Assembly: GCA_024236075.1 (NCBI GenBank)
Contig: JACKLE010000002.1
Span: 124,001 to 188,000, forward strand
Direction: 5' to 3'
Source: Alphaproteobacteria bacterium
Lineage (GTDB): Bacteria > Pseudomonadota > Alphaproteobacteria > JACAEB01
DNA length: 64,000 nucleotides
Made by a program: the position numbers and the translations under genes. How positions within the stretch are numbered: position 1 is the stretch's first letter; every line of letters starts with the position of its first letter. The notes beneath the pieces were generated by a model. It saw only the letters and a list, made by a program, of their open reading frames with translations, ran no database searches and was not told the DNA's origin. This document shows positions 18,449-27,067 of the stretch, piece by piece.

Positions 18449-19292
18449 GTTGGGAACTCATACAAAGCATTGATTCTTTGTGCAAATCAGTTTCCTTTTG
18501 GGTTCGACTACCCGAGGAGACCGAGATGTCGCATCTGTTTTGGCTGTCCGACGAAGCCTGGGCTCTCATCGACCCGCATCTGCCGCGCGGAAAGCCGGGC
18601 AAGCCGCGTGTGGATGACCGGCGCGTGATGAGCGGCATCCTGCATGTTCTCAAGACCGGATGCCGGTGGCGGGATTGTCCGTCCGAGTACGGACCCTATA
18701 CGACGATCTACAACCGCTACAATCGATGGTCTGCCCGAGGGGTCTGGCAACGCCTGTTCGCCAAAATGGCGGCCGCAGGACCTGTCCCCGAAGAGCTGTC
18801 GCTCGATAGCAGCCATGTCAAAGCCCACCGCTCCGCCGCAGGCGGAAAAAGGGGGAGGAAGCGCAAGCGATTGGGCGCTCGCGCGGCGGCAGAACAAGCA
18901 AAATCCACTGTCTGGCCGATGATTGCGGCAGGCCGGTCGCCTTCGCCCTGACGCCGGGCAATGTCGCCGACATCACCATGGCCAAGCCGCTCGTCGACGC
19001 GGTCCTGGCCCCAAAGCGGCTGCTTGCCGATAGAGCCTATGACGCGGAGCATTTTCGCTCCTACCTCAAGAGCAGAACGATCAAGGCCGTCATTCCCTCA
19101 ACGGCCTCCCGCACCGTCCCCTATCCGCTCGACGAAACGACCTACAAACGACGCAACGTCGTGGAGAGACTGTTCTGCAAGCTCAAAAACTGGCGGCGCA
19201 TCGCAACGCGATATGACCGTCTCGCGCAAAACTACATCTCCGCAATCGCTCTCGCAGCCATCGTCGTCGCGTGGATCAAATGAGTCCCCTAC
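18449..19292 (+). mobile_element. IS5-family insertion sequence, copy 1 (844 bp)
   Basis: Ends GTTGGGAACTCAT and, inverted, GTAGGGGACTCAT (11 of 13 match). A four-base CTAG duplication flanks it (18445-18448, 19293-19296). It carries a transposase in two overlapping frames joined by a -1 shift. A second copy of equal length at 59106-59949 differs at only two positions I found. Here the right CTAG contains the TAG stop of the gene starting at 19574, and the left CTAG is the end of a MITE-like element. Confidence 0.92.
18526..19283 (+). CDS. IS5-family (IS427-like) transposase, two frames joined by -1 frameshift
   Basis: The first frame starts MSHLFWLSDEAWALIDPHLP and carries the DNA-binding half and the first catalytic Asp (LSLDSSHVKAHRSA). 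At 18846-18855 an A5G5 run allows a -1 slip, after which the protein reads KKGEEAQAIGRSRGGRTSK and continues to the stop at 19283. The second part has the second Asp (LLADRAYDAE) and the Glu (RRNVVERLFCKLKNWRRIA), completing the DDE triad. Both halves are intact, so the element may be active. Without the shift a 141-residue truncated product would form, a usual regulatory device in this group. Confidence 0.9.
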
Positions 19293-19574
19293 CTAGTCCT
19301 TGTCGCCGCCCGAGAACGACTTGCCCCACTCCTCGACGAGGTCGCCCACGCATTCGCCGGCGTCCCGCTGGCTCATGACGGCGCGGTTGAGGCGCTCGAG
19401 CGGCTCGCCGGCCTTGACGCCGAGATTCTTGTCGAGCTCCGCATCCTGATTTTTGGTGCGCTCCTTGGCGAGCATGGTGCAGGGATCGAGGCTCTGATAG
19501 CGGACGAAGAGCACGGCGAGAAGGATGCCGAACGCAAGCAGGACGATCCAGAAAATACGCCCGATGGCGCTCAT
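19293..19574 (-). CDS. Small membrane-anchored hypothetical protein
   Basis: 93 residues. One N-terminal membrane helix (IGRIFWIVLLAFGILLAVLFV) and a charged periplasmic tail with two cysteines (DPCTMLA and AGECVGDL). Its ATG overlaps the stop of the lipoprotein gene upstream (ATGA), so they are co-translated. The TAG stop is part of the CTAG target duplicated by the IS copy, so the reading frame survived the insertion unchanged. I recognise no family. Confidence 0.6.
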   Translation of the reverse strand: MSAIGRIFWIVLLAFGILLAVLFVRYQSLDPCTMLAKERTKNQDAELDKNLGVKAGEPLERLNRAVMSQRDAGECVGDLVEEWGKSFSGGDKD

Positions 19575-19897
19575 GGCTTGACAGCTCCCTGATCGTAGCG
19601 GCCGGTCGAGAAGAAGTCGTCGCGCCGCTCATTGGTGAGGTTGTTGGTCCGGCCGGCGCCGCAAATGCCGTAGCCCCTGCGCCAGCCCGCACGGTAGGCT
19701 TCGCTGTCGCTCCAGAGCTGCGCGTTGCGCGTCACGGTCTTGTCGAAGCCGACCATCCGGGAATCGCCCGTCGCGCAGCCGTCCGAATAGCCGACGGAAT
19801 AGTTCGGATCCTGCGCAAGGGCCGGGTCCGGCGTCGTCTGGCACCCGGCCAATGCGACGAGCGCGAGCCCGGCGGCAATCGCGGCTAAGGCTTTCAT
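19571..19897 (-). CDS. Small lipoprotein
   Basis: 108 residues with a lipoprotein signal (MKALAAIAAGLALVALAGC, Cys 19 as the lipidated residue). The mature part has GYSDGCATGDSRMVGFDK and YRAGWRRGYGICGAG, with repeated G-Y-x-D/G-C-like turns and two more cysteines that may pair. Similar short lipoproteins with YxxGWxxGY repeats occur in proteobacteria without known function. It is first in a two-gene unit with the membrane protein downstream. Confidence 0.65.
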   Translation of the reverse strand: MKALAAIAAGLALVALAGCQTTPDPALAQDPNYSVGYSDGCATGDSRMVGFDKTVTRNAQLWSDSEAYRAGWRRGYGICGAGRTNNLTNERRDDFFSTGRYDQGAVKP

Positions 19898-20007
19898 GAC
19901 AACCCCCTGACCCATCACCCCACACCGGACGGTGCCGCCGCTGCCCGGCGTGCCCGTCCAATTCCGCGGGATGCTAGCAGAAGAGCGGGCGTGCGTCTTG
20001 CCGCGCG

Positions 20008-20730
20008 TCAATGGCGCCGGGACGGGGCGAAAAGGCCGGCAAGCCAGCCCGCCAGCGTGTTTTCCCGGCGCAGATAGCGCTCGAGCGCCCTGCGCTCCGC
20101 GTCGAGCCCCTCGGGGCGCGCGAAGAGGGCGGCGCGCGTCACCATCTCGGCGGCCGGATCGAGCTCGGAGACGATGCGGGCCGGATTGCCGGCCGCGACC
20201 GCGTTGGCCGGAACGTCCCGCGTCACAACCGCGCCCGCGCCGACGATGCTGTTCGCGCCGATGCGCACGCCCTTGCACACGACGGCGCGGTAGCCGAGCC
20301 AGACATTCGCGCCGATCTCGACGGGCGCGGCGCGGCCCGCCTCGCGCGTGCGGTCGTAGGGCGCGTGCCAGTCCGAATCGCTGACATAGGTCTCGCTGGC
20401 GAGCATGCTCGCCGGGCCGATCGCGATGCGCCGCGAGGAAAGGAGCTGCGTGCCCGGCATGAGCAGGGCGTGGTCGCCGATGACGATCTCGCCCTCGAAG
20501 CCCTCCGCGCGCCAGGTGCACAGATTGATCGGCTTGAAGCGATGCGCGCGCAGCTCGACATGCGCGCCGAGGCGGATGCGCGCGCCGAAGACCTCGACGC
20601 GCGAGGGGCAGGTCACCGAGAGGCCCTCGCCGACCTCGTCGAATTGCGGCGCGAGGAATCGGCGCGTGCGCCAGCGCTCGAGCGACGCGGCGGCGGCATG
20701 CACCCAGTAGGGACGATTGTCCTGCCGCAT
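20008..20730 (-). CDS. Hexapeptide-repeat acyltransferase (WcaF/LbH family)
   Basis: 240 residues. A left-handed beta-helix is shown by repeats such as IGDHALLMPGTQLLS, IGPASMLASETYVSD and IGANVWLGYRAVVCKGVRIGANSIVGAGAVV, ending in NPARIV. The acetyltransferase histidine may be in SDWHAPYDR. Family members O-acetylate sugars in exopolysaccharide or LPS. It follows the Mrp operon on the same strand with a 13-base gap, so it may be read through from it, though a functional link is not evident. The nearest glycosyltransferase genes are 12 kb away. Confidence 0.8.
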   Translation of the reverse strand: MRQDNRPYWVHAAAASLERWRTRRFLAPQFDEVGEGLSVTCPSRVEVFGARIRLGAHVELRAHRFKPINLCTWRAEGFEGEIVIGDHALLMPGTQLLSSRRIAIGPASMLASETYVSDSDWHAPYDRTREAGRAAPVEIGANVWLGYRAVVCKGVRIGANSIVGAGAVVTRDVPANAVAAGNPARIVSELDPAAEMVTRAALFARPEGLDAERRALERYLRRENTLAGWLAGLFAPSRRH

Positions 20731-20743
20731 GGGCGGGCCCCGA

Positions 20744-22444
20744 TCAGGAGGCGAGGAGCTCCCGGACGTCGAGCGAGAGCGCGAGCGCCACCGTGAGCGC
20801 GGCCGTCAGCACCAGGATGGCGACGCCGGTCTCGACCGTCGCGGACATGCCGCCCTGGCCCGCGAGCCCGGCGAGCGCGCGCCGGCCCGAGCTTCCGGCC
20901 GCCGCGACCGCCCGGCCGAGGGCCGAGGAGACGGCCGCCAGCGCCCGCGCGAGCCCGCGCCCCACCATGGGCCCGAGCACGCGCCAGAGCCAGTCGGCAT
21001 CGAGGCTCAGCGTGTCGGTGCGCTTCATCAGCGGCAGGAGCACGAAGAAGGAGAGCCCGGAGAAGAGGAGAAGCTGAAGCATCTTGATGACGTGCTCGCT
21101 CGTATAGGGCTCGAAGCTCACCTCGAAGGGCAGGAGCGCGTAGAAGGGCCCGGGCCAGACGCCGATGCCGATGCAGAGCGCGGCCATGACGATCATCACC
21201 GCCTGCATGTTCCAGGGCGGGTCCTTGGGCCGCAGGCCCGAATCCTTCTGAAAGAAGACGAACCAGGGGAACTTGATCCCGGCATGGAGGAAGACGCCGG
21301 CGGACGCGGCGGTGAGGAGGAACCAGACGAGGCGCATGCCCTCATGGGCCGCCGCGTCGTTGATCATCGACTTCGAGACGAAGCCCGAGGTGAGCGGGAA
21401 GGCCGAGATCGCGAAGGCCCCGACGACGGCGCAGAACATCGTGACCGGCATCGACTGGAAGAGCCCGCCGAGCTCGGAGCATTTGCGCCGGCCCGTGCGC
21501 AGGAGCACGGAGCCCGCCGCCGCGACGAGCAGGCCCTTGAAGAGGATATGCGCGAAGGCGTGGGACGCCGCGCCGTTGAGCGACATGTGCGTGCCGATGC
21601 CGATCCCGGTCACCATGAAGCCGACCTGGTTCACGCTCGAATAGGCGAGGATGCGGCGCATGTCGTTCTCGAGAAGGGCGTAGATGATGCCGTAGAGCGC
21701 CATCACGACGCCGATGGGGATGAGAAGCTCCGTCCCCGGAAAGCCCCGCAGGAGAACGTAGACGGCGGACTTGGTCGTGAAGGAGGCGAGGAAGAGCATT
21801 CCCGAATAGGAGCTCTCGGGATAGGCGTCCCCCACCCAGGCCGAGATCGGATAGGCGCCCGCATTGACGAGGAAGCCCGCGAGGATGAGCCAGCTCGCAA
21901 GGCCGCCCTCGAGGCCGATGACGCCGAATTCGAGGCCCGCGCCGCTCGAGGCGCGCAGCGCGATGCCCGCCATGAGAAGCACGCCGCCGAGGAGGTGCAC
22001 GAGGAGATAGCGGAACGCCGCGCCGTAGGAATCGATCATCCGGCCCGCCCAGACGATGAGTCCCGCCGCGACCGCCATCACCTCCCAGAAGAGGAAGAGC
22101 GTCAGGAGATCGCCCGCGAAGACGACGCCGAGCGCGGCGCCGGCATAAAGGAAGCAGGCGGACAGATCGAGCTTGCTCTCCTGCTTCAGGGCGAAGAGCC
22201 CGCCGAGCAGCGCGACGAGCGCGAACATGATGCCGAAGAGGCGGCTCAGCGTGTCGACGCGCACGAGCTCGAGCGTCTCGCCGAGATAGGAGATTTGCAG
22301 GCTCGCATTCGCGGGCAGCGTCAGCACCTGCGCCAGCGCGACGGCCGGCGCGAGGAGAAGCACGAGCGGGCGGAAGCGCCCCGCGACGGGCACGAGCGCC
22401 GCGCCGAGGAGGAGGAACAGGCCGGGAGGCAGGCCGCAGATCAT
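20744..22444 (-). CDS. Mrp/Mbh-type antiporter large subunit (third D/N-like protein)
   Basis: 566 residues, about 14 membrane helices of the NuoL/M/N-MrpA/D family. The helix-5 Glu (LFLFWEVMAVAAG), the second channel Lys (FTTKSAVYVLLR) and the His/Lys pair (HAFAHILFKGLL) are present. At the helix-7 position, where related subunits have KxxxxPxHxWLP, it reads VNAGAYPISAWVGDAYPESS, lacking both Lys and His. A C-terminal extension (about residues 470-566) ends in an extra helix, as in NuoL-like proteins. Last gene of the antiporter operon, three bases after the two-helix protein. Confidence 0.85.
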   Translation of the reverse strand: MICGLPPGLFLLLGAALVPVAGRFRPLVLLLAPAVALAQVLTLPANASLQISYLGETLELVRVDTLSRLFGIMFALVALLGGLFALKQESKLDLSACFLYAGAALGVVFAGDLLTLFLFWEVMAVAAGLIVWAGRMIDSYGAAFRYLLVHLLGGVLLMAGIALRASSGAGLEFGVIGLEGGLASWLILAGFLVNAGAYPISAWVGDAYPESSYSGMLFLASFTTKSAVYVLLRGFPGTELLIPIGVVMALYGIIYALLENDMRRILAYSSVNQVGFMVTGIGIGTHMSLNGAASHAFAHILFKGLLVAAAGSVLLRTGRRKCSELGGLFQSMPVTMFCAVVGAFAISAFPLTSGFVSKSMINDAAAHEGMRLVWFLLTAASAGVFLHAGIKFPWFVFFQKDSGLRPKDPPWNMQAVMIVMAALCIGIGVWPGPFYALLPFEVSFEPYTSEHVIKMLQLLLFSGLSFFVLLPLMKRTDTLSLDADWLWRVLGPMVGRGLARALAAVSSALGRAVAAAGSSGRRALAGLAGQGGMSATVETGVAILVLTAALTVALALSLDVRELLAS

Positions 22445-22447
22445 GGC

Positions 22448-22765
22448 TCAGCCCTCCCGTCTCGCGCGGTCGCGGTACCAGCCTTCGGGCTTCTTGAGGA
22501 GGAAGCCGAGTAGCTTCGCGCCGACGACCATGGCCGCGCAGGTCAAAAATCCGTAGGCCGAATAGAAGCCGAACAGCCCGTCGACGCCGAAATTGGCATG
22601 CGGGTGGGGAATCGTCAGGTCGAGCGCGGTCGCGCCGATGAGCGACGCGATGCCCACGACCCAGAGGAGGCGGATCGTCCCCGGGCGCACGAGCCAGTGC
22701 TTCCCGGCGGTCGCGGCCGGGGCGGCGGGAGAGGGCGTCTCCGGGGCGCTCGTCGTCGGGGTCAT
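22448..22765 (-). CDS. Two-helix membrane protein in the Mrp operon
   Basis: 105 residues. A proline/alanine-rich N-terminus, then two hydrophobic segments (IRLLWVVGIASLIGATALDL and GFYSAYGFLTCAAMVVGAKLL), ending LLKKPEGWYRDRARREG. It sits between two large antiporter subunits with gaps of 10 and 3 bases, so it is surely part of the complex operon. I recognise no named Mrp subunit in it; it may be an accessory or assembly subunit. No catalytic residues are evident. Confidence 0.75.
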   Translation of the reverse strand: MTPTTSAPETPSPAAPAATAGKHWLVRPGTIRLLWVVGIASLIGATALDLTIPHPHANFGVDGLFGFYSAYGFLTCAAMVVGAKLLGFLLKKPEGWYRDRARREG

Positions 22766-22775
22766 CGATGCCTCC

Positions 22776-24245
22776 TCATCGTCCGGTCGCCACGGCCTCG
22801 GCGATCTTCATGGCCTCGCCGGGAAAGAAGAAGAGCCCCAGCGTGAGAAGCGCCGTCAGCGTGAGCGCGAGCACGCTCGGGAAGGGCGCCTCGCCGTGGG
22901 GATGGGCCTGCGCCTCGGCGCTCAGCGGGCGGAAGAACGCGCGATGCACGATGGGCAGGAAATAGGCCGCGTTGAGCACGGTCGAGAGGACGAGAACCGC
23001 GACCGCGCACCACGCCGTCGCGTCGAAGGCGCCCTTGAGGATCACCCATTTCGACACGAAGCCCGCGGTCGGCGGCAGGCCGATCATCGAGAGGGCCGCG
23101 ACGGCGAAGGCGCCCATGGTCCAGGGCATGCGCCGGCCTATGCCGTCGAGCTCGCCGATCTCGGACTTGTGGGCGGCCGTGTAGACCGCGCCCGCCGCGA
23201 AGAAGAGCGTGATCTTCGCGACCGCGTGCATGGCGATGTGCAGCACCGCGCCCATGATGGAAATGGGCGTCAGCAGCGTCGCGGAGAGGACCACATAGGA
23301 GAGCTGGCTGATCGTCGAATAGGCGAGGAGGCGCTTCAGGTTCGCCTGCTTCAGCGCGACGAGCGAGGCGGCGATGATCGTGAAGCCCGCGACGACGGGC
23401 ACGATGGCGGTTCCGGGCACGCCGGCGAGCCGCTCGACGCCGAGCACGTAGACGATGACCTTCACGACCGCGAAGACGCCGGCCTTCACCACCGCGACCG
23501 CGTGCAGGAGCGCGCTCACGGGCGTCGGCGCCACCATGGCCGCGGGCAGCCAGCGGTGGAACGGCATCAGCGCCGTCTTGGCGATGCCGAACATGTAGAG
23601 CAGGAAGAGCACGAGCGTGACGGACGGGCCCGTCTCCTCGTTCAGTATGCCGCCTTTGATGAAGTCGAGCGTGCCCGCCTCGAAATAGGTCCACACCATC
23701 GCGAGGAAGAAGAAGAGGATCGAGGTCGAGAGCAGGATGCCGAGATAGGTGCGGCCGGCGCGCATCGCCTCGGGCGTGCCGGCATGGGTGACGAGCGGAA
23801 AGGTCACGAGCGTCAGCGTCTCGTAGAAGACGAAAAGCGTCAGGAGATTGCCCGAGAAGGCGATGCCGAGCGTCGCCGCGATGGCGAGCGCGAAGAGGGC
23901 GAAGAAGCGCGTCTGGTCGTGCTCCTCGTTCGCGCGCATGTAGCCGATCGCGTAGATCGTCGAGAGCACCCAGAGCGTCGAGGCGATGACCGCGAAGAGG
24001 AGGCCCAGCGGCTCGAGCGAGAAGCGCAGCGTGAGGCCCGGAAGGAAATCCGCGATGGTGCGGCTGACGAGCTTGTCCTCCCATTCGGAGGCGAGCATGG
24101 CCACGAAGCCGAAGGTCGCGAGCGAGCCGAGGACGCTGATCGCGTCGCGCAGATTGCGCCAGGGGCCGGCGACCGCCACGAGCACGGCGACGATGATGGG
24201 CGTGAGGAACGCCCAGAGAAGGAGCTGGTCGGGCGCGAGCGTCAC
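22776..24245 (-). CDS. Mrp/Mbh-type antiporter subunit D (second copy)
   Basis: 489 residues, about 14 helices. Channel residues are all present: Glu in TLFVFYETLTLVTFPLVTH, Lys in GIAKTALMPFHRWLP, Lys in VVKAGVFAVVKVIVY, and His/Lys in LHIAMHAVAKITLFF. The GTG start at 24245 has AGGAG seven bases upstream and overlaps the preceding stop (GTGA). By family it forms a proton-pumping half-channel in the inner membrane. It is closest in motif pattern to NuoM/MrpD. Confidence 0.88.
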   Translation of the reverse strand: MTLAPDQLLLWAFLTPIIVAVLVAVAGPWRNLRDAISVLGSLATFGFVAMLASEWEDKLVSRTIADFLPGLTLRFSLEPLGLLFAVIASTLWVLSTIYAIGYMRANEEHDQTRFFALFALAIAATLGIAFSGNLLTLFVFYETLTLVTFPLVTHAGTPEAMRAGRTYLGILLSTSILFFFLAMVWTYFEAGTLDFIKGGILNEETGPSVTLVLFLLYMFGIAKTALMPFHRWLPAAMVAPTPVSALLHAVAVVKAGVFAVVKVIVYVLGVERLAGVPGTAIVPVVAGFTIIAASLVALKQANLKRLLAYSTISQLSYVVLSATLLTPISIMGAVLHIAMHAVAKITLFFAAGAVYTAAHKSEIGELDGIGRRMPWTMGAFAVAALSMIGLPPTAGFVSKWVILKGAFDATAWCAVAVLVLSTVLNAAYFLPIVHRAFFRPLSAEAQAHPHGEAPFPSVLALTLTALLTLGLFFFPGEAMKIAEAVATGR

Positions 24246-25720
24246 GGGACCGCTCCTATGAGATGGCGCGCCGCGTTGGCGGCCAGATTGACCGTGAACT
24301 GCGAATTCACGCCGAGGAAGACGTTCACGGCCACGAGCGCCCACATGGCGAGGATGAGCGCGAGCGGGGCCTCCTCGATCTCGGGCGCGCCGGCCGGCCG
24401 CTTGCGGAAATAGGCGCGCTCGACGAGCGGCCAGAGATAGAGCAGCGCCAGAAGCGAGCTGCCGAGGATGACGGCCGCGACGAGGACGCCGTCGCGGTCG
24501 AAGGCGGCGGCGAGCAGATACCATTTCGACACGAAGCCGATCGTCAGCGGAACGCCGACGAGGCTCAGCGCCGCGACCGCGAAGGCGAGCATGGTCGCGG
24601 GCATGGCCTGGGCGAGGCCGTCGAAGTCCTCGAGCCTCGTGCGCCCGAGGCGCAGCGCCACGGCCGTCAGCGCCAGGAACAAGGTCGCCTTCATGAGCCC
24701 GTGATTGAAGAGATGCAGGATCGCGGCCGTGAGCCCGGCCTCGGTCGCGAGCCCGAGCGCGAAGAGGATGTAGCCGATCTGCGCGAGGCTGGAATAGGCG
24801 AGAAGGCGCTTCGCGTCGCTCTGGAAGATCGCCGAGACGCTGGCCGCGACCATGGCGAAGATGCCGAGCGCGATGACGACGTCGGCGAGGTAGCTCGAGG
24901 TGAATATGCCGATGCCGAAGATGCCGAAGACGATGCGCAGCATGACGTAGACCGCGACCTTGGTCGCGGTGCCGGCGAGGAAGGCCGAGACCGTCGAGGG
25001 CGCCTGCGCATAGGCGTTGGGCAGCCAGAAATGCACCGGCATCATGCCGAGCTTCACGCCGAGGCCGATAAAGAGGAAGGCGAGCGCGGTCTTGATGGTG
25101 AGCGTCGACTCGACGCCGGAGACGCGCGCCGTGAGGTCCGCCATGTTGAGCGTGCCGGTCATCATGTAGAGAAGCCCGACGCCGATCACGTAGAAGGTCG
25201 CGCCGACCGTGCCGATCACGAGATACTGATAGGCCGCGGTCAGCGCGCGGCGGTCGCGCCCCATCGCGACGAGCGCATAGGTCGAGAGCGACGAGATTTC
25301 GAGGAAGACGAAGAGGTTGAAGACGTCGCCCGTCACGGTCATCCCGATGAGGCCCGCGACGTTGAGGCAGAAGAGCGCGAAGAAGAGGGGCGCGCGGCGC
25401 TCCGGGATCTCGACCGCGATGCTCTGTCCGCCGCCGATGAGGACCGCGCTCGCGATGCCCGTCACCATCAGCAGCATGATGACCGTGAGCTCGTCGATGC
25501 GGTACTCGATGCCGAGGGGCGGGGCCCAGTTGCCGATGGCGTAGCTGACCGCGCCCGTGTGCACGACCTGGATCGTGAGCCCGATCGCGATGAGGAACGC
25601 GACGACGACGAATCCCGTCGCCACGAGGTAGGACAGGGTCCGTCCGCGGAGGAGGGCAAGCACCGGCGCCGCGAGAAGCGGCACCAGCACCTGCAGGATC
25701 GGCAGGTGCGTGGAGATCAC
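24242..25720 (-). CDS. mrpD: Mrp/Mbh-type antiporter subunit D (first copy)
   Basis: 492 residues, about 14 helices. Channel Glu in FVFLEISSLSTYALVAMG, Lys in GVKLGMMPVHFWLPNAYAQAP, Lys in GTATKVAVYVML and His/Lys in LHLFNHGLMKATLFL match MrpD and NuoN. It follows the C subunit with a four-base ATGA overlap, the usual C-D order of Mrp operons. It is the most canonical D subunit of the three in the cluster. Function: one of the ion-translocating channels of the antiporter. Confidence 0.9.
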   Translation of the reverse strand: MISTHLPILQVLVPLLAAPVLALLRGRTLSYLVATGFVVVAFLIAIGLTIQVVHTGAVSYAIGNWAPPLGIEYRIDELTVIMLLMVTGIASAVLIGGGQSIAVEIPERRAPLFFALFCLNVAGLIGMTVTGDVFNLFVFLEISSLSTYALVAMGRDRRALTAAYQYLVIGTVGATFYVIGVGLLYMMTGTLNMADLTARVSGVESTLTIKTALAFLFIGLGVKLGMMPVHFWLPNAYAQAPSTVSAFLAGTATKVAVYVMLRIVFGIFGIGIFTSSYLADVVIALGIFAMVAASVSAIFQSDAKRLLAYSSLAQIGYILFALGLATEAGLTAAILHLFNHGLMKATLFLALTAVALRLGRTRLEDFDGLAQAMPATMLAFAVAALSLVGVPLTIGFVSKWYLLAAAFDRDGVLVAAVILGSSLLALLYLWPLVERAYFRKRPAGAPEIEEAPLALILAMWALVAVNVFLGVNSQFTVNLAANAARHLIGAVP

Positions 25721-26070
25721 GTCTCGCGTTCCAAGGCTTTGATGGCTTCTTCGTCGACCGTGCCGAAGGCCGCCTGGATGCGCACGAGCAGCGCGAGCGC
25801 GAGCGCCGTGGTGGCGATGCCGACGACAATGGCGGTCAGGATCAGCACGTGGGGGAGCGGGTTCGAATAGACCGTGAAGCGATCGTCGAGGATCGGCGCG
25901 GTTCCGCCGCGCACCTTCGCCATGGAGATGTAGAAGACGAAGACCGAGACCTGGAAGATGCTGAGGCCCACGATCTTCTTCACCATGTTGGGGTCGGTGA
26001 TGACGATGTAGAGGCCCATCATCATCAGCACCATGGCGATCCAGTAATTGTAGAGCCCGGGAAATTCCAT
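25717..26070 (-). CDS. mrpC: Mrp/Mbh-type antiporter subunit C (NuoK-like)
   Basis: 117 residues with three membrane helices: YWIAMVLMMMGLYIVI, KKIVGLSIFQVSVFVFYISM and HVLILTAIVVGIATTALALALLV. The NPLPHVLILTAIVVG block is the MrpC/NuoK signature. It links subunit B and the D subunits in the membrane arm. The gene starts three bases after the mrpB stop, and its own stop overlaps the next start (ATGA). Confidence 0.92.
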   Translation of the reverse strand: MEFPGLYNYWIAMVLMMMGLYIVITDPNMVKKIVGLSIFQVSVFVFYISMAKVRGGTAPILDDRFTVYSNPLPHVLILTAIVVGIATTALALALLVRIQAAFGTVDEEAIKALERET

Positions 26071-26073
26071 GCG

Positions 26074-26490
26074 CTAGTGGTCCTGTCCGGCGAAGAGATA
26101 GAAGATGAGCGTCATCGCGGAGGAGACGGTGAGGAGCACGCCCATCTCGATGAGCATGATGCCGTATTCCTGTCCGTGCGCGGGGTCGTGGGCGAGCACG
26201 GAGTAGTCGAGATAGTTCGAGCCCTGGACGAGGCCGACGATGCCGGTGCCGGCATAGAGGAGGACGCCGAGCGAGAGCTGGGCCCTGAGATAGTGCAGCG
26301 GAGCCACCTTGCGCGCCGCCTTGAGCCCGAAGATGAGCGCGTAGAGGATCATTCCCGCGCCGAAGATGACGCCCGCCTGGAAGCCGCCCCCGGGGCCGAA
26401 ATCCCCGTGGAACTGCACGTAGAGCGCGAAGAGGAAGATGAACGGCATCAGGAGCTTCGAGACGACCCGCAGAACGGCGTGATCATGCAT
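26074..26490 (-). CDS. mrpB: Mrp/Mbh-type antiporter subunit B
   Basis: 138 residues with four hydrophobic segments. The MnhB-domain signature GDFGPGGGFQAGVIFGAG is clear, as is the C-terminal helix LIEMGVLLTVSSAMTLIFYLF. The start overlaps the end of the DUF4040 gene by eight bases. As in Mbh-type clusters, MrpB is a separate small subunit rather than fused to MrpA. The TAG stop is again within a CTAG, here with no element inserted. Confidence 0.92.
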   Translation of the reverse strand: MHDHAVLRVVSKLLMPFIFLFALYVQFHGDFGPGGGFQAGVIFGAGMILYALIFGLKAARKVAPLHYLRAQLSLGVLLYAGTGIVGLVQGSNYLDYSVLAHDPAHGQEYGIMLIEMGVLLTVSSAMTLIFYLFAGQDH

Positions 26491-27067
26491 CGCCGGTCTC
26501 CTTGTCCGCGCGCGCGGGCGCCTTGACGCCGTCGCGCCAGCTCCCGCCGATGAGGATGAGGACGGCGATGGCGGCGGTGAAGATCACCGTCGTCTCGCCG
26601 AGCGTGTCGTAGCCCCGGTAGCTCGCGAGCACCGAGGTGACGACGTTGGGCACGTCCGTCGCCTCGAGCGATTCGGAAAGATAGCGGTCGGCGACGTGGA
26701 GATGGATGGGCGCCTGCGGATCGCCGTAGGTCGGCATGTCGAGCGTGCCGAGAATGAGGAGCGCGCCGCAGGCGATGCAGACGAGCGCGCCCAGGAGAGG
26801 CCGCGTGCGCCCGTGCGCCTTTGGGCTCGGTATGAGGCTCATCGCGCCCAGAAAGACGACGACCGAGATGCCGGCGCCGACCGAAGCCTCGGTGAAGGCG
26901 ACGTCGACCGCGTCGAGGATGACGAAGAGCGTCGCGCTCAGAAGGCTGAAGATGCCCATGAGCATCACCGACGCGAAGACGCTGCGCAGCAGCGCGACGA
27001 CGAAGGCCACGATCGCCATGAAGGCGAGAATCGCGACGTCGATCCAGGCGGGGTCGAAGAGCGTCAT
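26483..27067 (-). CDS. DUF4040 / MbhD-MbhE-like antiporter subunit
   Basis: 194 residues. The N-terminal three helices (ILAFMAIVAFVVALLRSVFASVMLMGIFSLLSA and onward; key block AVDVAFTEASVGAGI) are the DUF4040 domain found at the C-terminal part of MrpA and in MbhD. The second half, with SYRGYDTLGETTVIFTAAIAVL, matches MbhE. So MbhD and MbhE are fused here, and the large NuoL-like half of MrpA is not attached. Overlaps mrpG (ATGA) and mrpB. Confidence 0.88.
   Translation of the reverse strand: MTLFDPAWIDVAILAFMAIVAFVVALLRSVFASVMLMGIFSLLSATLFVILDAVDVAFTEASVGAGISVVVFLGAMSLIPSPKAHGRTRPLLGALVCIACGALLILGTLDMPTYGDPQAPIHLHVADRYLSESLEATDVPNVVTSVLASYRGYDTLGETTVIFTAAIAVLILIGGSWRDGVKAPARADKETGDA

Noticed and set aside
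18449..19296. A composite transposon formed by the two IS copies (18449 and 59949) bounding 41 kb
   Set aside because: The interval contains core genes (Mrp operon, priA, ATP synthase). Inverted copies more likely reflect separate insertions, though they could mediate inversion of the interval.
20717..22513. Long plus-strand open frame opposite the antiporter subunit
   Set aside because: Acidic, Glu/Arg/His-rich translation without domains, antisense to a membrane protein with clear channel motifs.
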